Assembly: GCF_050753365.1 (NCBI RefSeq)
Contig: NZ_JBLZFY010000012.1
Location: 1-64,000 of the forward strand
From: Geminocystis sp050753365
Lineage (GTDB): Bacteria; Cyanobacteriota; Cyanobacteriia; Cyanobacteriales; Cyanobacteriaceae
Reading direction: 5' to 3'
Length of the DNA: 64,000 nucleotides
Shown: positions 43,838 to 51,617 of the stretch, piece after piece
Layout of the letters: each line of letters opens with the position of its first letter
How positions within the stretch are numbered: position 1 is the stretch's first letter
The notes under the pieces: generated by a model
Database searches by the model: none
What the model was told of the DNA's origin: nothing
What the model saw: only the letters and a program-made list of their open reading frames with translations
Translations under genes and position numbers: made by a program

Positions 43838-45364
43838 CTATTGCATTTTTTTGTCAAATACATAAATATCAAAATTGGGTTTATATATTATATGAACCTT
43901 GACTGAATCTCTATCAGAAGATAATTTTATAGGTTCTTTTCCTTTATATTGTAGACCAAGATTAATTACCCATTCCTCATCGAATGAATGACTTAATGTA
44001 CCATTCATACTCTTCCAAGCAAAATAAAGTGGAGGTTCAAATTGAAGATTAATTGTTTTTTCAATTTTGTTTTCTGCTAGAAAATTGATAAGATTATGAT
44101 GTCTAGTCAATTCAAATTTATTAATTCCAGTCACTAACCAAGTTGTAGTAACGCCGATAAAAATTAATAAAAATAAAAATAACTGTGATTTAAAAGTCTT
44201 AAATTGGAAATATTTAATCATGAAGGTTTTTGAACAAATAACCCCTATAAACATTAAAAATAAAGCAATAGGAACATATTGATGACGAGATGAAGCAGAA
44301 TAACCTCCTGCTAAAGCATGAACTCCTGATATACTTAACATCATTATAAAAATAGTAATTATATCCCACATTTCACTAATATAAGTAGAATTTCTATTTT
44401 TTGTATTAAAGGTTTTTGAAACTCTATTTTTTGGAGAAGCATCCAAATTTAAAAAGATTTTTACTAAAGCTACACTCAGTAATAATATTAATAACCCAAT
44501 CAAAATTTTCACCCACCCCATGTTATTTATTGTAATTCTAATTGCTTCTGCATTTGTCCATATTTGAAACATCTGTAAATTTTTAATCAGATAAAACCAA
44601 ACAGATATTACTGTAGTTAAATTTATACTAGAAACAGACTTCTCATTTCCACGAATATCTGTAATATTGATGCCACCTTGTTGAGTTACAATAACTAGGA
44701 GTAAATAAACAATTATGACAATAAAAGGAGTAAATACCCATGTTTTTTTCACGTCTGAAATCTGAATATTTTTATTCATTGACACCAACGCAAGTAAACC
44801 AATAAATGCTGTTGCAAAAATTAGATGTTCACCAATTAAACAGCTAATAAAAATTAATACCCCTGTAACCAAACTTATTACCCAATCTTTTGCGATAGGT
44901 CGAAAAGCATGATATAAAAGTATTAGGAGTGCCGCAAGAAAGAAAATAAAATGAGTAATAATGTAGGTTCCACTTGCCCAAGTAACTGCACCATAACCAA
45001 ATGGAAATACTCCAAAGAGTATAGAACAAATAAAGCTAATCTTATTTGACTTCGCCAACAATTTGACAACTTGGTAAAAGAGCAATGTAGCAGTAAAATG
45101 GAGAGCAAGACAGAAATAATTAATGACGTCAACTGGTAATCCTAGAAGTGGAACATTTGATAAAAAGCCAATAGAACGACGAATACCCGTAACCTGATAA
45201 GCAGAGATAATCATGTCCCAAATACCGTTTTTAAATGACTCTGCAAAAGCAAAATCATCAGCAACAAAAAGATATGTGTACATCTGTCCAATCCAAGCGG
45301 CAAATAAAGCAAGTATTAGAGATAAAACTAATAATTTTTCTTTATTTTGATTTAAATTAATCAT
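43838..45364 (-). CDS. Polytopic membrane protein, probable GT-C glycosyltransferase
   Basis: A 508-aa protein with about 10-11 hydrophobic helices. An Asp pair in FVADDFAFAESFK follows the first helix, the mark of GT-C lipid-linked sugar transferases, and a hydrophilic C-terminal ~70 residues follow. GT-C enzymes use polyprenyl-phosphate sugars on the outer face of the inner membrane. The location among glycan genes supports this, but no exact family is recognised. Confidence 0.7.
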   Translation of the reverse strand: MINLNQNKEKLLVLSLILALFAAWIGQMYTYLFVADDFAFAESFKNGIWDMIISAYQVTGIRRSIGFLSNVPLLGLPVDVINYFCLALHFTATLLFYQVVKLLAKSNKISFICSILFGVFPFGYGAVTWASGTYIITHFIFFLAALLILLYHAFRPIAKDWVISLVTGVLIFISCLIGEHLIFATAFIGLLALVSMNKNIQISDVKKTWVFTPFIVIIVYLLLVIVTQQGGINITDIRGNEKSVSSINLTTVISVWFYLIKNLQMFQIWTNAEAIRITINNMGWVKILIGLLILLLSVALVKIFLNLDASPKNRVSKTFNTKNRNSTYISEMWDIITIFIMMLSISGVHALAGGYSASSRHQYVPIALFLMFIGVICSKTFMIKYFQFKTFKSQLFLFLLIFIGVTTTWLVTGINKFELTRHHNLINFLAENKIEKTINLQFEPPLYFAWKSMNGTLSHSFDEEWVINLGLQYKGKEPIKLSSDRDSVKVHIIYKPNFDIYVFDKKMQ

Positions 45365-45449
45365 GAAAACTTTTTATTTTTAACTAAGATTTTTGATAAT
45401 TTGATGTATTTACTTAATATTAATGGAGATGATAAATCACGGAATTTTT

Positions 45450-45563
45450 CTAAATAATTATCAGCATACGAAGTTTCATAAAAAAGAGTAATATCGCCAA
45501 AATACCAAACCAAAGTAACCAAAAATTATTTTTAAAACGATCGAACTGCTCTCTTAAAAACAC
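45450..45563 (-). CDS. Putative 37-aa single-pass membrane peptide after wecE-like gene
   Basis: A GTG start at 45563, 6 nt after the aminotransferase stop with GAGGGGTG overlapping that stop as SD. The peptide is FLREQFDRFKNN, then a single hydrophobic helix (FWLLWFGILAILLFFM), then KLRMLIII. Charge layout suggests N-in. It might be a small glycosyltransferase-associated subunit, or a chance frame. No family is recognised. Confidence 0.35.
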   Translation of the reverse strand: MFLREQFDRFKNNFWLLWFGILAILLFFMKLRMLIII

Positions 45564-45569
45564 TTTAAT

Positions 45570-46706
45570 TCACCCCTCTAAAAAAATCTTAATTAAACTC
45601 ACAATCCTTTCTATCTCCGAAAACTGTAAAAGAGGAAATAAAGGCAATCTCACTAAATTATCAGATAGTTGATTTGTAATCGTCATTGAACCATGAACCC
45701 TGCCATAATGTTCACCAGCAGGAGAACTATGCAACGGCACATAATGAAAAACAGAGTAAATACCTTCCGCTTTTAAGTATTCAATCAGACGAGTACGAGT
45801 GTCTAAATTTTCCAGCAAAATATAATACATATGACCATTATGTTGGCATTCTTTTGGTATAATTGGACGGCGTAGTTTACCCTCTTTTTCTAAAGGCTCT
45901 AAAAGTTCATGATAATAATCCCATACCTTTAAACGAGAAGCAATAATTTGTTCTGCTTCTTCTAGTTGAGCGTACAAGAAAGCGGCGATTAATTCTCCGG
46001 GTAGGTAACTTGAACCTTTTTCAATCCAAGTATATTTATCTACTTGCCCTCGGAAAAACTGACTTCTATTTGTGCCTTTTTCTCTAATAATTTCTGCTTC
46101 TTCGGTAAAGCGAGAATTATTGATGATTAAAGCACCGCCTTCCCCTGAAATGATATTTTTCGTTTCGTGAAAACTAAAACAACTCAAATCGCCAAAACTA
46201 CCTAAAGGCTTATCTTTATAAGTTGCCATTAATCCTTGAGCGGCATCTTCAATCAACAAAAGTTGATGTTTCTGAGCAATATTTTGTAAGGTGTCCATTT
46301 CACAACCAACTCCTGCGTAGTGAACAGGGACGATCGCACGGGTTTTATCAGTAATAGCTGACTCAACTAGGGTTTCATCTAAGTTTAGAGTATCAGGACG
46401 AATATCGATAAATACAGGAACTGCACCCCTTAACACAAAGGCATTAGCCGTACTGACAAAAGTATAACTAGGCATAATTACCTCATCACCCTCTTTAACA
46501 TCTGCTAATATAGCTGACATTTCTAGGGCTGCAGTACAGGAATGAGTCAAAAGAGCCTTACTACAGTCATGTTTTTTTTGTAACCAAGTATGACATTTTT
46601 TAGTATAAGTGCCATCTCCTGCTAGTTGTCCTGCATGATGAGCTTGGCTAATATACCATAGCTCTTTTCCCGTCATATATGGCTTATTAAAAGGAACGAT
46701 CGTCAT
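45570..46706 (-). CDS. wecE: dTDP-4-amino-4,6-dideoxygalactose transaminase (WecE/RffA-like)
   Basis: A DegT/DnrJ/EryC1-family PLP aminotransferase of 378 aa. Motifs: VPFNKPYMTGKEL at the start, HSCTAALEMSA, PSYTFVSTANAF, IEDAAQGLMA, and the PLP lysine in CFSFHETKNIISGEGGA near residue 181. The start matches WecE proteins, which make dTDP-Fuc4N. The WecD-like acetyltransferase at 51618-52403 would supply the next step (dTDP-Fuc4NAc). Confidence 0.88.
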   Translation of the reverse strand: MTIVPFNKPYMTGKELWYISQAHHAGQLAGDGTYTKKCHTWLQKKHDCSKALLTHSCTAALEMSAILADVKEGDEVIMPSYTFVSTANAFVLRGAVPVFIDIRPDTLNLDETLVESAITDKTRAIVPVHYAGVGCEMDTLQNIAQKHQLLLIEDAAQGLMATYKDKPLGSFGDLSCFSFHETKNIISGEGGALIINNSRFTEEAEIIREKGTNRSQFFRGQVDKYTWIEKGSSYLPGELIAAFLYAQLEEAEQIIASRLKVWDYYHELLEPLEKEGKLRRPIIPKECQHNGHMYYILLENLDTRTRLIEYLKAEGIYSVFHYVPLHSSPAGEHYGRVHGSMTITNQLSDNLVRLPLFPLLQFSEIERIVSLIKIFLEG

Positions 46707-46726
46707 ATTTTATTTATTTTTTGATG

Positions 46727-46797
46727 GCGATTAATAATAAACTTCCCCCGAAAGGGAAAGATACACCCATTTTAATCAAAATTAATTCAATGGTTAA
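46727..46797 (-). pseudogene. Duplicated 3' tail of a methyltransferase gene
   Basis: These 71 bp equal 47521-47591 except for two bases. On the minus strand they still encode the tail ...GVSFPFGGSLLLIAIKK and a stop, in the frame of the intact gene (which ends GGSLLLIAVKVK). The copies flank the VapBC-like pair. The substitutions are coding-compatible, which suggests a former paralogue rather than a recent exact duplication. Confidence 0.8.
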
Positions 46798-46833
46798 TTT
46801 TTTTATTCTTCTGCTATCGAAAAAACTCTTCTA

Positions 46834-47247
46834 TTACCATACAGTTAGACCATAAAAACTAGATATTACCTCATCTTTGGTAATTAGTTGAGCCTGATAT
46901 TTGTTAGCCAAAGCCACTATCACCCTATCGGCTGGATCTCTTCTCTCTCTATGTTGCCAATCTAAATTAACACTATCAACCCATAAATTAACGTCTATAG
47001 GGATAATTTGAATCACATTAGAACAGAGTAAAGTATTGATATAATAATTCAAGTCAATGCCTAAATCTAGCTTTCCCCTTTTTATCTTAAGAGCAATTTC
47101 CCATAAAGAGATAGAGGCGACTAAACCGCTTTTTTCTCTTTCCATAACATCACAAAGATTTCTGGCGGAAGATGAAAGCATTTCAGTATCTAAACTCCAC
47201 CAAATTAAAGCACAAGTATCTAAAACAACTGTCATACTTCGCTCCAT
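46834..47247 (-). CDS. PIN-domain toxin (VapC-like)
   Basis: A 137-aa PIN ribonuclease. The acidic residues are visible in LDTCALIWWSL (Asp ~8), SLWEIALKIKRGKLDL (Glu) and RRDPADRVIVALA (Asp). The pattern fits the Sll0205-like group of cyanobacterial VapC toxins. It overlaps the antitoxin by 16 bp. The pair is intact and lies between two copies of a 71-bp repeat. Confidence 0.88.
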   Translation of the reverse strand: MERSMTVVLDTCALIWWSLDTEMLSSSARNLCDVMEREKSGLVASISLWEIALKIKRGKLDLGIDLNYYINTLLCSNVIQIIPIDVNLWVDSVNLDWQHRERRDPADRVIVALANKYQAQLITKDEVISSFYGLTVW

Positions 47248-47462
47248 TCTTCCGTAGTGGGAGAAGTTAAATCCTCATAATATTTGATTTTACCTCGTAG
47301 AGGAGCAAATAATTCCGCCGTAGTTAGAGATTTGTTCTTATACTTAGAAAGAGTAAATACTGGCTGTCCATTATCAATAATAATAATGTCTTCATTTTCT
47401 TGATTTAATTTATCTAAAATCTCTTCAAATTTGGCTTTAAATTGTATTTTTGTTATTTCCAT
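47232..47462 (-). CDS. Phd/YefM-type antitoxin
   Basis: A 76-aa protein with the Phd pattern: MEITKIQFKAKFEEILDKLNQ and the DNGQPVFTLSKYK turn. The C-terminal ~25 residues would bind the toxin. It precedes and overlaps the PIN gene, as usual for such operons, and probably represses their shared promoter. Confidence 0.82.
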   Translation of the reverse strand: MEITKIQFKAKFEEILDKLNQENEDIIIIDNGQPVFTLSKYKNKSLTTAELFAPLRGKIKYYEDLTSPTTEEWSEV

Positions 47463-47504
47463 TTTCCTCTATTATTGAAAGTAGTCTTAATTTTTTATCT
47501 AAAA

Positions 47505-48377
47505 TTATTTAACTTTTACTGCGATTAATAATAAACTTCCCCCGAATGAGAAAGATACACCCATTTTAATCAAAATTAATTCAATGGTTAAAATTATTTC
47601 TAATATTTTATTCAGAAGGGGACTAATTTTAAATTCCGATAATATATCAAATTGTTGATTTGGTTTTCTGGGTTTTAGTCGAGATATAATCATCAATGGC
47701 AGGAGTAAAGATACGAAAGATGTCATTTTTAGCACTTTAAAACCTGCGGATTCGACTTTATTCTTTAATTCTTTAGCCGTATAACGTCTCACATGGTGGG
47801 CGTATTCATCGGCTTGACTCCATAACCAACGGTGTTGGGGAACAGTTAGTATTACCCCCCCCTTCATTAATAGCGAGTTGTTCATTTCTTTTAAAACATC
47901 TTCATCTTCTTTGATATGTTCAATAACATCAAACGCTCCAATAACGTCAAATTCTTGCATAAAGGGGATTTTTCGGGCATCCATCTGCAAAAGTTGGGCA
48001 TTTTTCAATCTTTGAGATGCAAATGTTAAGCCATTACTATAAATTTCACTGCCATAAATTTGAAGTTGAGGAAAATTCTTTTCAATGGCGGACAAAACAA
48101 AACCAGTACCGCATCCAATTTCTAAAAAGTTTTTTGCCTGTTTAAAATATTTATTAAATGCCCAAATAATTAATCTATTTCGATTACGAAACCAAAAATT
48201 TTTCCCTTCTAATTTGGCTAACAGGGCAAATGATTCGGGATTAAACCCTTCATTTTCTTGGGCTAATTCAGGAGCGAAGGAAAGAAAATTATTGATTAAT
48301 ATTGGTTCATAACTACATTGCATACACTGCCAAGATTCACTATTAAATTCATGGTTACAGTTTAAGCATTTTTTCAT
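47505..48377 (-). CDS. Class I SAM methyltransferase with N-terminal zinc ribbon
   Basis: A 290-aa protein. The N-terminus has CLNC...CMQC, a likely zinc ribbon, and residues ~70-190 are a Rossmann methyltransferase: FLEIGCGTGFVLSAI, GSEIYSNGL, AFDVIEHIKEDEDVL, GGVILTVPQH. A hydrophobic C-terminal helix (ILEIILTIELILIKMG) follows. It is likely a glycan or lipid-sugar methyltransferase in the surrounding cluster. Its 3' end is duplicated at 46727-46797. Confidence 0.85.
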   Translation of the reverse strand: MKKCLNCNHEFNSESWQCMQCSYEPILINNFLSFAPELAQENEGFNPESFALLAKLEGKNFWFRNRNRLIIWAFNKYFKQAKNFLEIGCGTGFVLSAIEKNFPQLQIYGSEIYSNGLTFASQRLKNAQLLQMDARKIPFMQEFDVIGAFDVIEHIKEDEDVLKEMNNSLLMKGGVILTVPQHRWLWSQADEYAHHVRRYTAKELKNKVESAGFKVLKMTSFVSLLLPLMIISRLKPRKPNQQFDILSEFKISPLLNKILEIILTIELILIKMGVSFSFGGSLLLIAVKVK

Positions 48378-48412
48378 GGGATTATCAATTCATTAGTGGT
48401 GGAATATTTATT

Positions 48413-48775
48413 TTAGCCCCTACTGCCAACAATAATGCCTAAAACAATAAAAGCCATTCCAATACTTTTACCGATGGTAATTGGTTCTTTAAAGAATATA
48501 TTACTTAAAATTAGCACCAATACAAAAGCAAAACTCATAAAGGGATAAGCATAACTTAATTGAAATTTAGTCATTGCCGCCATCCAACATAGGGAAGCTA
48601 AAAATGCCGACACAAATCCACTGAAAATAAAGGGATCTAACAACAAACGTAATAAAAATAAAATTCGATCGAGCAATATTTCGGGTAAACTTCCGTATAA
48701 GCCAATACGCCATTTGAGGATTAATTGCCCGTAAACTGTGAAAAAGATTGTGCCAAATATATAAAGATAGTTCAT
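48413..48775 (-). CDS. Small multidrug-resistance/EamA-like membrane transporter
   Basis: A 120-aa protein with four membrane helices. GQLILKWRIG near the first helix, SLCWMAAMTKFQLSYAYPFMSFAFVLVLI and FFKEPITIGKSIGMAFIVLGI are typical of SMR-like EamA half-transporters (ArnE type). Such proteins flip lipid-linked sugars. The place next to glycosyltransferases supports that role here. Confidence 0.85.
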   Translation of the reverse strand: MNYLYIFGTIFFTVYGQLILKWRIGLYGSLPEILLDRILFLLRLLLDPFIFSGFVSAFLASLCWMAAMTKFQLSYAYPFMSFAFVLVLILSNIFFKEPITIGKSIGMAFIVLGIIVGSRG

Positions 48776-48806
48776 GAAAAATCAGTTGTGATGAGATTAT
48801 TTTATT

Positions 48807-49253
48807 CTACACTAACCAATTTTCGATACAAAAATTATGTACTTGTTTGATTCTTAAAAAGTCTTTATCTGTGGACACTAAGATTAAATTCTCTTGAATA
48901 ACTGTTGAAGCAATCCACAGATCATTATCGCTAATCCCTAAGTTTTGAATAGTAAATTTTCGTTTCTTAACTTTTTCTTTCGGTCCAAATTTATCAATTA
49001 TTTTCGCTTTTAGTTCACCGTAAATATATATTGTTTCTTCATTAAAACTATAAATATTAATATCATTTAAAAAACTTTTAACTTTAGCTAAATTGTCATC
49101 TTTATACAAAGAGTTTTGAGCCATAAAAATTAATTCTCCTGCGACAATTACACTGGTAGCAATTAATTCTTCTTCTATTTGTTCTAACTTTTCTCTAATA
49201 ATTTTATTGCCAAAAATTATCTGACTACAATGATTTGTGTCTAGCAAATACAT
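48807..49253 (-). CDS. PIN-domain toxin (VapC-like)
   Basis: A 148-aa PIN protein: YLLDTNHCSQIIFG (Asp), VAGELIFMA (Glu), and NLGISDNDLWIASTVIQ (Asp pair) with STDKDFLRI at the end. The complete set of acid residues indicates an active RNase. It lies 3 bp downstream of its candidate antitoxin. It is one of several PIN modules inserted into the glycan cluster. Confidence 0.88.
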   Translation of the reverse strand: MYLLDTNHCSQIIFGNKIIREKLEQIEEELIATSVIVAGELIFMAQNSLYKDDNLAKVKSFLNDINIYSFNEETIYIYGELKAKIIDKFGPKEKVKKRKFTIQNLGISDNDLWIASTVIQENLILVSTDKDFLRIKQVHNFCIENWLV

Positions 49254-49256
49254 GAA

Positions 49257-49535
49257 TTAAATTTCTATTTGACTACGATTATTATAAACTATTTCTAAAC
49301 ATTCTTGAAGATCATCCCCTTTCCATGTTCCAGCGTGTCTCAAAATCGATTTTCCTGAACCTTTTCTCAAAAGGGATGATGTTTTTTTCACTGAAGGGAT
49401 TACTTTTTTGAAAATAATTTCTTCCTCACTAAAAATAATTTCATATTCGGTATTCGGCTCTAGTTTTTCTTTTATTTCTGTTGCTATTTCTAAATTTTTA
49501 TCATTTAATACCTTAGCTAATAATTTATTTGTCAT
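49257..49535 (-). CDS. Putative antitoxin of the PIN gene downstream
   Basis: A 92-aa charged protein with no strong family motif. It reads KVLNDKNLEIATEIKEKLEPNTEYEIIFSEEEIIFKK near the start, then a disordered-looking tail with RHAGTWKGDDLQECLEIVYNNR, which resembles the toxin-wrapping tail of cyanobacterial VapB-like proteins. The place directly upstream of a PIN gene supports the antitoxin call. Confidence 0.7.
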   Translation of the reverse strand: MTNKLLAKVLNDKNLEIATEIKEKLEPNTEYEIIFSEEEIIFKKVIPSVKKTSSLLRKGSGKSILRHAGTWKGDDLQECLEIVYNNRSQIEI

Positions 49536-49593
49536 AATCTTAACCTCCCTTTTTTACTTTAACTTTATACTTAAAAATCAGTTCTTGATGAGA

Positions 49594-50004
49594 TTATTTA
49601 ATCAAACGAATAAATCCCGCTTGTTCAAAGTGTTTATCAGTAGTAAAAGCCTCTGTAATTCCTTCTCTTTGCATAACCACAAAACTAATACAATCAGTTA
49701 AGCCCCAATCTTTATCTAAGCGTTGACAATAAAAATTCCATCCCTCAAAAAAAATTTCACTACTAACGGGAATAATGAACAAATCAGGTAAATTTCTCAA
49801 ACGATTGATAAAGTTAATGGTTTGCTGTCTAAACTTAGGTGAATTTAAGGCATCTGCTACTTCTAAAAATACAAAATCAGTGGTGACAAAATAATAACCT
49901 TGTACCTTCAACTTTTTTCTAATTTCAACGACTAAATCGTGAAAATAATCTTTGTTATTAATTAATGCTAACCAAGCGGCAGTATCCACAAAAACTTTTT
50001 TCAT
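49594..50004 (-). CDS. PIN-domain toxin (VapC-like)
   Basis: A 136-aa protein beginning KKVFVDTAAWLALINNKDYFHD (Asp), with TDFVFLEVADAL (Glu) and DKDWGLTDCISFVVM (Asp pair) and a TTDKHFEQAGF end. It starts immediately after the upstream stop (no gap), so the pair is translationally coupled. Confidence 0.88.
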   Translation of the reverse strand: MKKVFVDTAAWLALINNKDYFHDLVVEIRKKLKVQGYYFVTTDFVFLEVADALNSPKFRQQTINFINRLRNLPDLFIIPVSSEIFFEGWNFYCQRLDKDWGLTDCISFVVMQREGITEAFTTDKHFEQAGFIRLIK

Positions 50005-50229
50005 TTACTCTACTTCTATTTTTGGCGTACCATGAATATAATGATGATGCTGATAAGCTAAATCACTAATACCAGTGTCAATTTGGCATTCTTGAATAAT
50101 TAAATCCCACTCATCTATTTCTTCTGGTTTTTGTCTTTGACTACGACTTTTCAATAGTTGATAAAATTCTTGTAAATCTTTTTCCGATACATAATCTAAT
50201 TCAGCTTTGATTAACTCCTTAATAGTCAT
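50005..50229 (-). CDS. Antitoxin of the PIN gene (DUF2281-like size)
   Basis: A 74-aa protein: MTIKELIKAELDYVSEKDLQEFYQLLKSRSQ at the start and a polar tail ending IHGTPKIEVE. The pattern TIKELIK...DLQEFYQLLKS is common to antitoxins paired with PIN genes in cyanobacteria. It is encoded directly before the toxin. Confidence 0.75.
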   Translation of the reverse strand: MTIKELIKAELDYVSEKDLQEFYQLLKSRSQRQKPEEIDEWDLIIQECQIDTGISDLAYQHHHYIHGTPKIEVE

Positions 50230-50303
50230 GTTTTGTTCCTCTTTAGTTACTCTTTAAATACGAATATAGCAAAAAATTCAGAATAATATGAATCATTTTC
50301 TGA

Positions 50304-50400
50304 TCTTCATTTTAGCTTTTACTCTCCATAAGGCTAATCAAAAGAAAATTCGATCGCACCTTTTTTGTAAACACTCAACATCAAGATTAAATTTTAACTA
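50304..50400. repeat. ~97-bp direct repeat, copy 1
   Basis: Contains TTTTACTCTCCATAAGGCTA followed by ATCAAAAGAAAATTCGATCG. It recurs at 51051-51150, bracketing the broken PIN module. Identity is highest in the first ~60 bp and weaker in the middle of the remainder. Confidence 0.75.
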
Positions 50401-50405
50401 CATTT

Positions 50406-50783
50406 CTAGTCCCATTTAGCATAAATATAATTATTTAAAATAACATGATCTTTTGTGAGTAAAATATCATTATTTAGATGAGCATTAGCGGTAATAATTC
50501 GATCGAACGGATCACGAATCCAATTAATAGTTAATGATTTATTGATAATCAGATTAAAATTTTGATCACACACTTTTAGATTGATACGATTAGAAAGATC
50601 AGAAATGATCAAATCGGAGTCATCAGTAATACGTTTAATCTCATGTAAATATTGTAATTCTAGTCTGACAATTGCTGAAATATAAAGTTCATTCTCATTG
50701 ATCAGGGTTTTAGCTCAATCACTGAATTTATCTGTCACCCCAGCGTATAACCAGACAACAACGTGAGTATCAAGGTAAATCAA
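50406..50783 (-). pseudogene. PIN-domain toxin with an internal stop
   Basis: From a TTG at 50783 the frame reads LIYLDTHVVVWLYAGVTDKF, then a TGA at 50715-50717 (codon 23), then AKTLINENELYISAIVRLELQYL and a normal PIN end (WIRDPFDRIITANAHL, LLTKDHVI). One nonsense change therefore inactivates an otherwise complete VapC. It overlaps the end of the antitoxin gene. Confidence 0.82.
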
Positions 50784-51006
50784 GATTCACCTCATCTTTC
50801 CATTGGATGTTAACTAAATCATCAGGATTACCTTGAATAACTTGAGATCTATATACCAATTTTTGTAGTTTGTCTGTTTTGTGGATGGGAGAAATTAACA
50901 ACAACTTTCCTTCTTTATTTATTTCAATAGGAATGCCTGTTGTCAGTACTTCTTCTAGTAAACTATTGATATTATTTTTTAACTCTGTTGGTGTAATTGT
51001 TTTCAT
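50770..51006 (-). CDS. Phd/YefM-type antitoxin, partner broken
   Basis: A 78-aa protein: MKTITPTELKNNINSLLEEVLTTG then PIEINKEGKLLLISPIH, a clear Phd/YefM pattern. It appears intact, although its PIN partner has a nonsense codon. Such orphan antitoxins can still neutralise related toxins. Confidence 0.82.
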   Translation of the reverse strand: MKTITPTELKNNINSLLEEVLTTGIPIEINKEGKLLLISPIHKTDKLQKLVYRSQVIQGNPDDLVNIQWKDEVNLDLP

Positions 51007-51050
51007 TTTTTTGTAGTTTAAAGTATTAAGAATTATTAATTATCCTCTAA

Positions 51051-51150
51051 TCTTTATTTTAGCTTTTACTCTCCATAAGGCTAATCAAAAGAAGATTCGA
51101 TCGCACCTTCTTTCAGATAAACCCCCAATATAAAGATTAAATCTTAACTA
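51051..51150. repeat. ~97-bp direct repeat, copy 2
   Basis: Same sequence and orientation as 50304-50400. It ends at the stop codon of a HepT remnant, so the repeat may once have been part of a mobile or duplicated toxin-antitoxin unit. Confidence 0.75.
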
Positions 51151-51225
51151 TTAAATTTGAGCTATATGTTCGATCGCCCTTTCTAACTTTGGTAAATCAT
51201 TGTCTACAAACGATAATTTTTCATA
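51151..51225 (-). pseudogene. C-terminal remnant of a HepT-type toxin
   Basis: The 24 codons read YEKLSFVDNDLPKLERAIEH and then IAQI and stop, which matches the usual HEPN/HepT end (xxDLPxLxxxIExI). The rest of the gene is absent. It begins within the last codons of the nucleotidyltransferase, so almost the whole toxin was deleted. Confidence 0.6.
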
Positions 51226-51514
51226 GATTGATCGCCTCCTTTAATATTTTATACCTAATAAAATAATGCAAAGATTTAACTGTTATAACATCAACTTTTC
51301 TCTCTAATAATTCTTCTAAATCAGTAATTAACCCTGTGAGAAACCAAGGAGAAATTTTCTGAAGATCATAATCGATTAAAAAATCAATATCGCTGTTTTC
51401 TGTTTCCTCTCCTCTTGCTACTGAACCAAAAATTCTAATATTAAAAGCACCATGTTTACTAGCAATTTCCAGAATTTTCTCTCTTTTTTTCTCTAATATT
51501 TGTTTTAATTCCAT
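51221..51514 (-). CDS. MntA-like minimal nucleotidyltransferase, toxin lost
   Basis: A 97-aa protein with IRIFGSVARGEETENSDIDFLIDYD, the GSxxRGE...SDIDFL signature, and the second acid in VDVIT. Normally this antitoxin is followed by a HepT RNase gene; only a 24-codon HepT end remains here. An intact MntA/HepT pair of another type is at 25653-26322. Confidence 0.85.
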   Translation of the reverse strand: MELKQILEKKREKILEIASKHGAFNIRIFGSVARGEETENSDIDFLIDYDLQKISPWFLTGLITDLEELLERKVDVITVKSLHYFIRYKILKEAINL

Positions 51515-51617
51515 AAATTTAAACTGGTTATATTTTTATAAATTTATTTATTTCCTCTCATAAATATTAGAGTAAAGAATAGTTTATTAAATGAATATTT
51601 ATATTTTTAATTACTAT

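Noticed and set aside
44844..45132. Minus-strand frames of 61 and 69 aa inside the membrane glycosyltransferase gene
   Set aside because: They are other-frame translations of the same strand within a convincing 508-aa gene.
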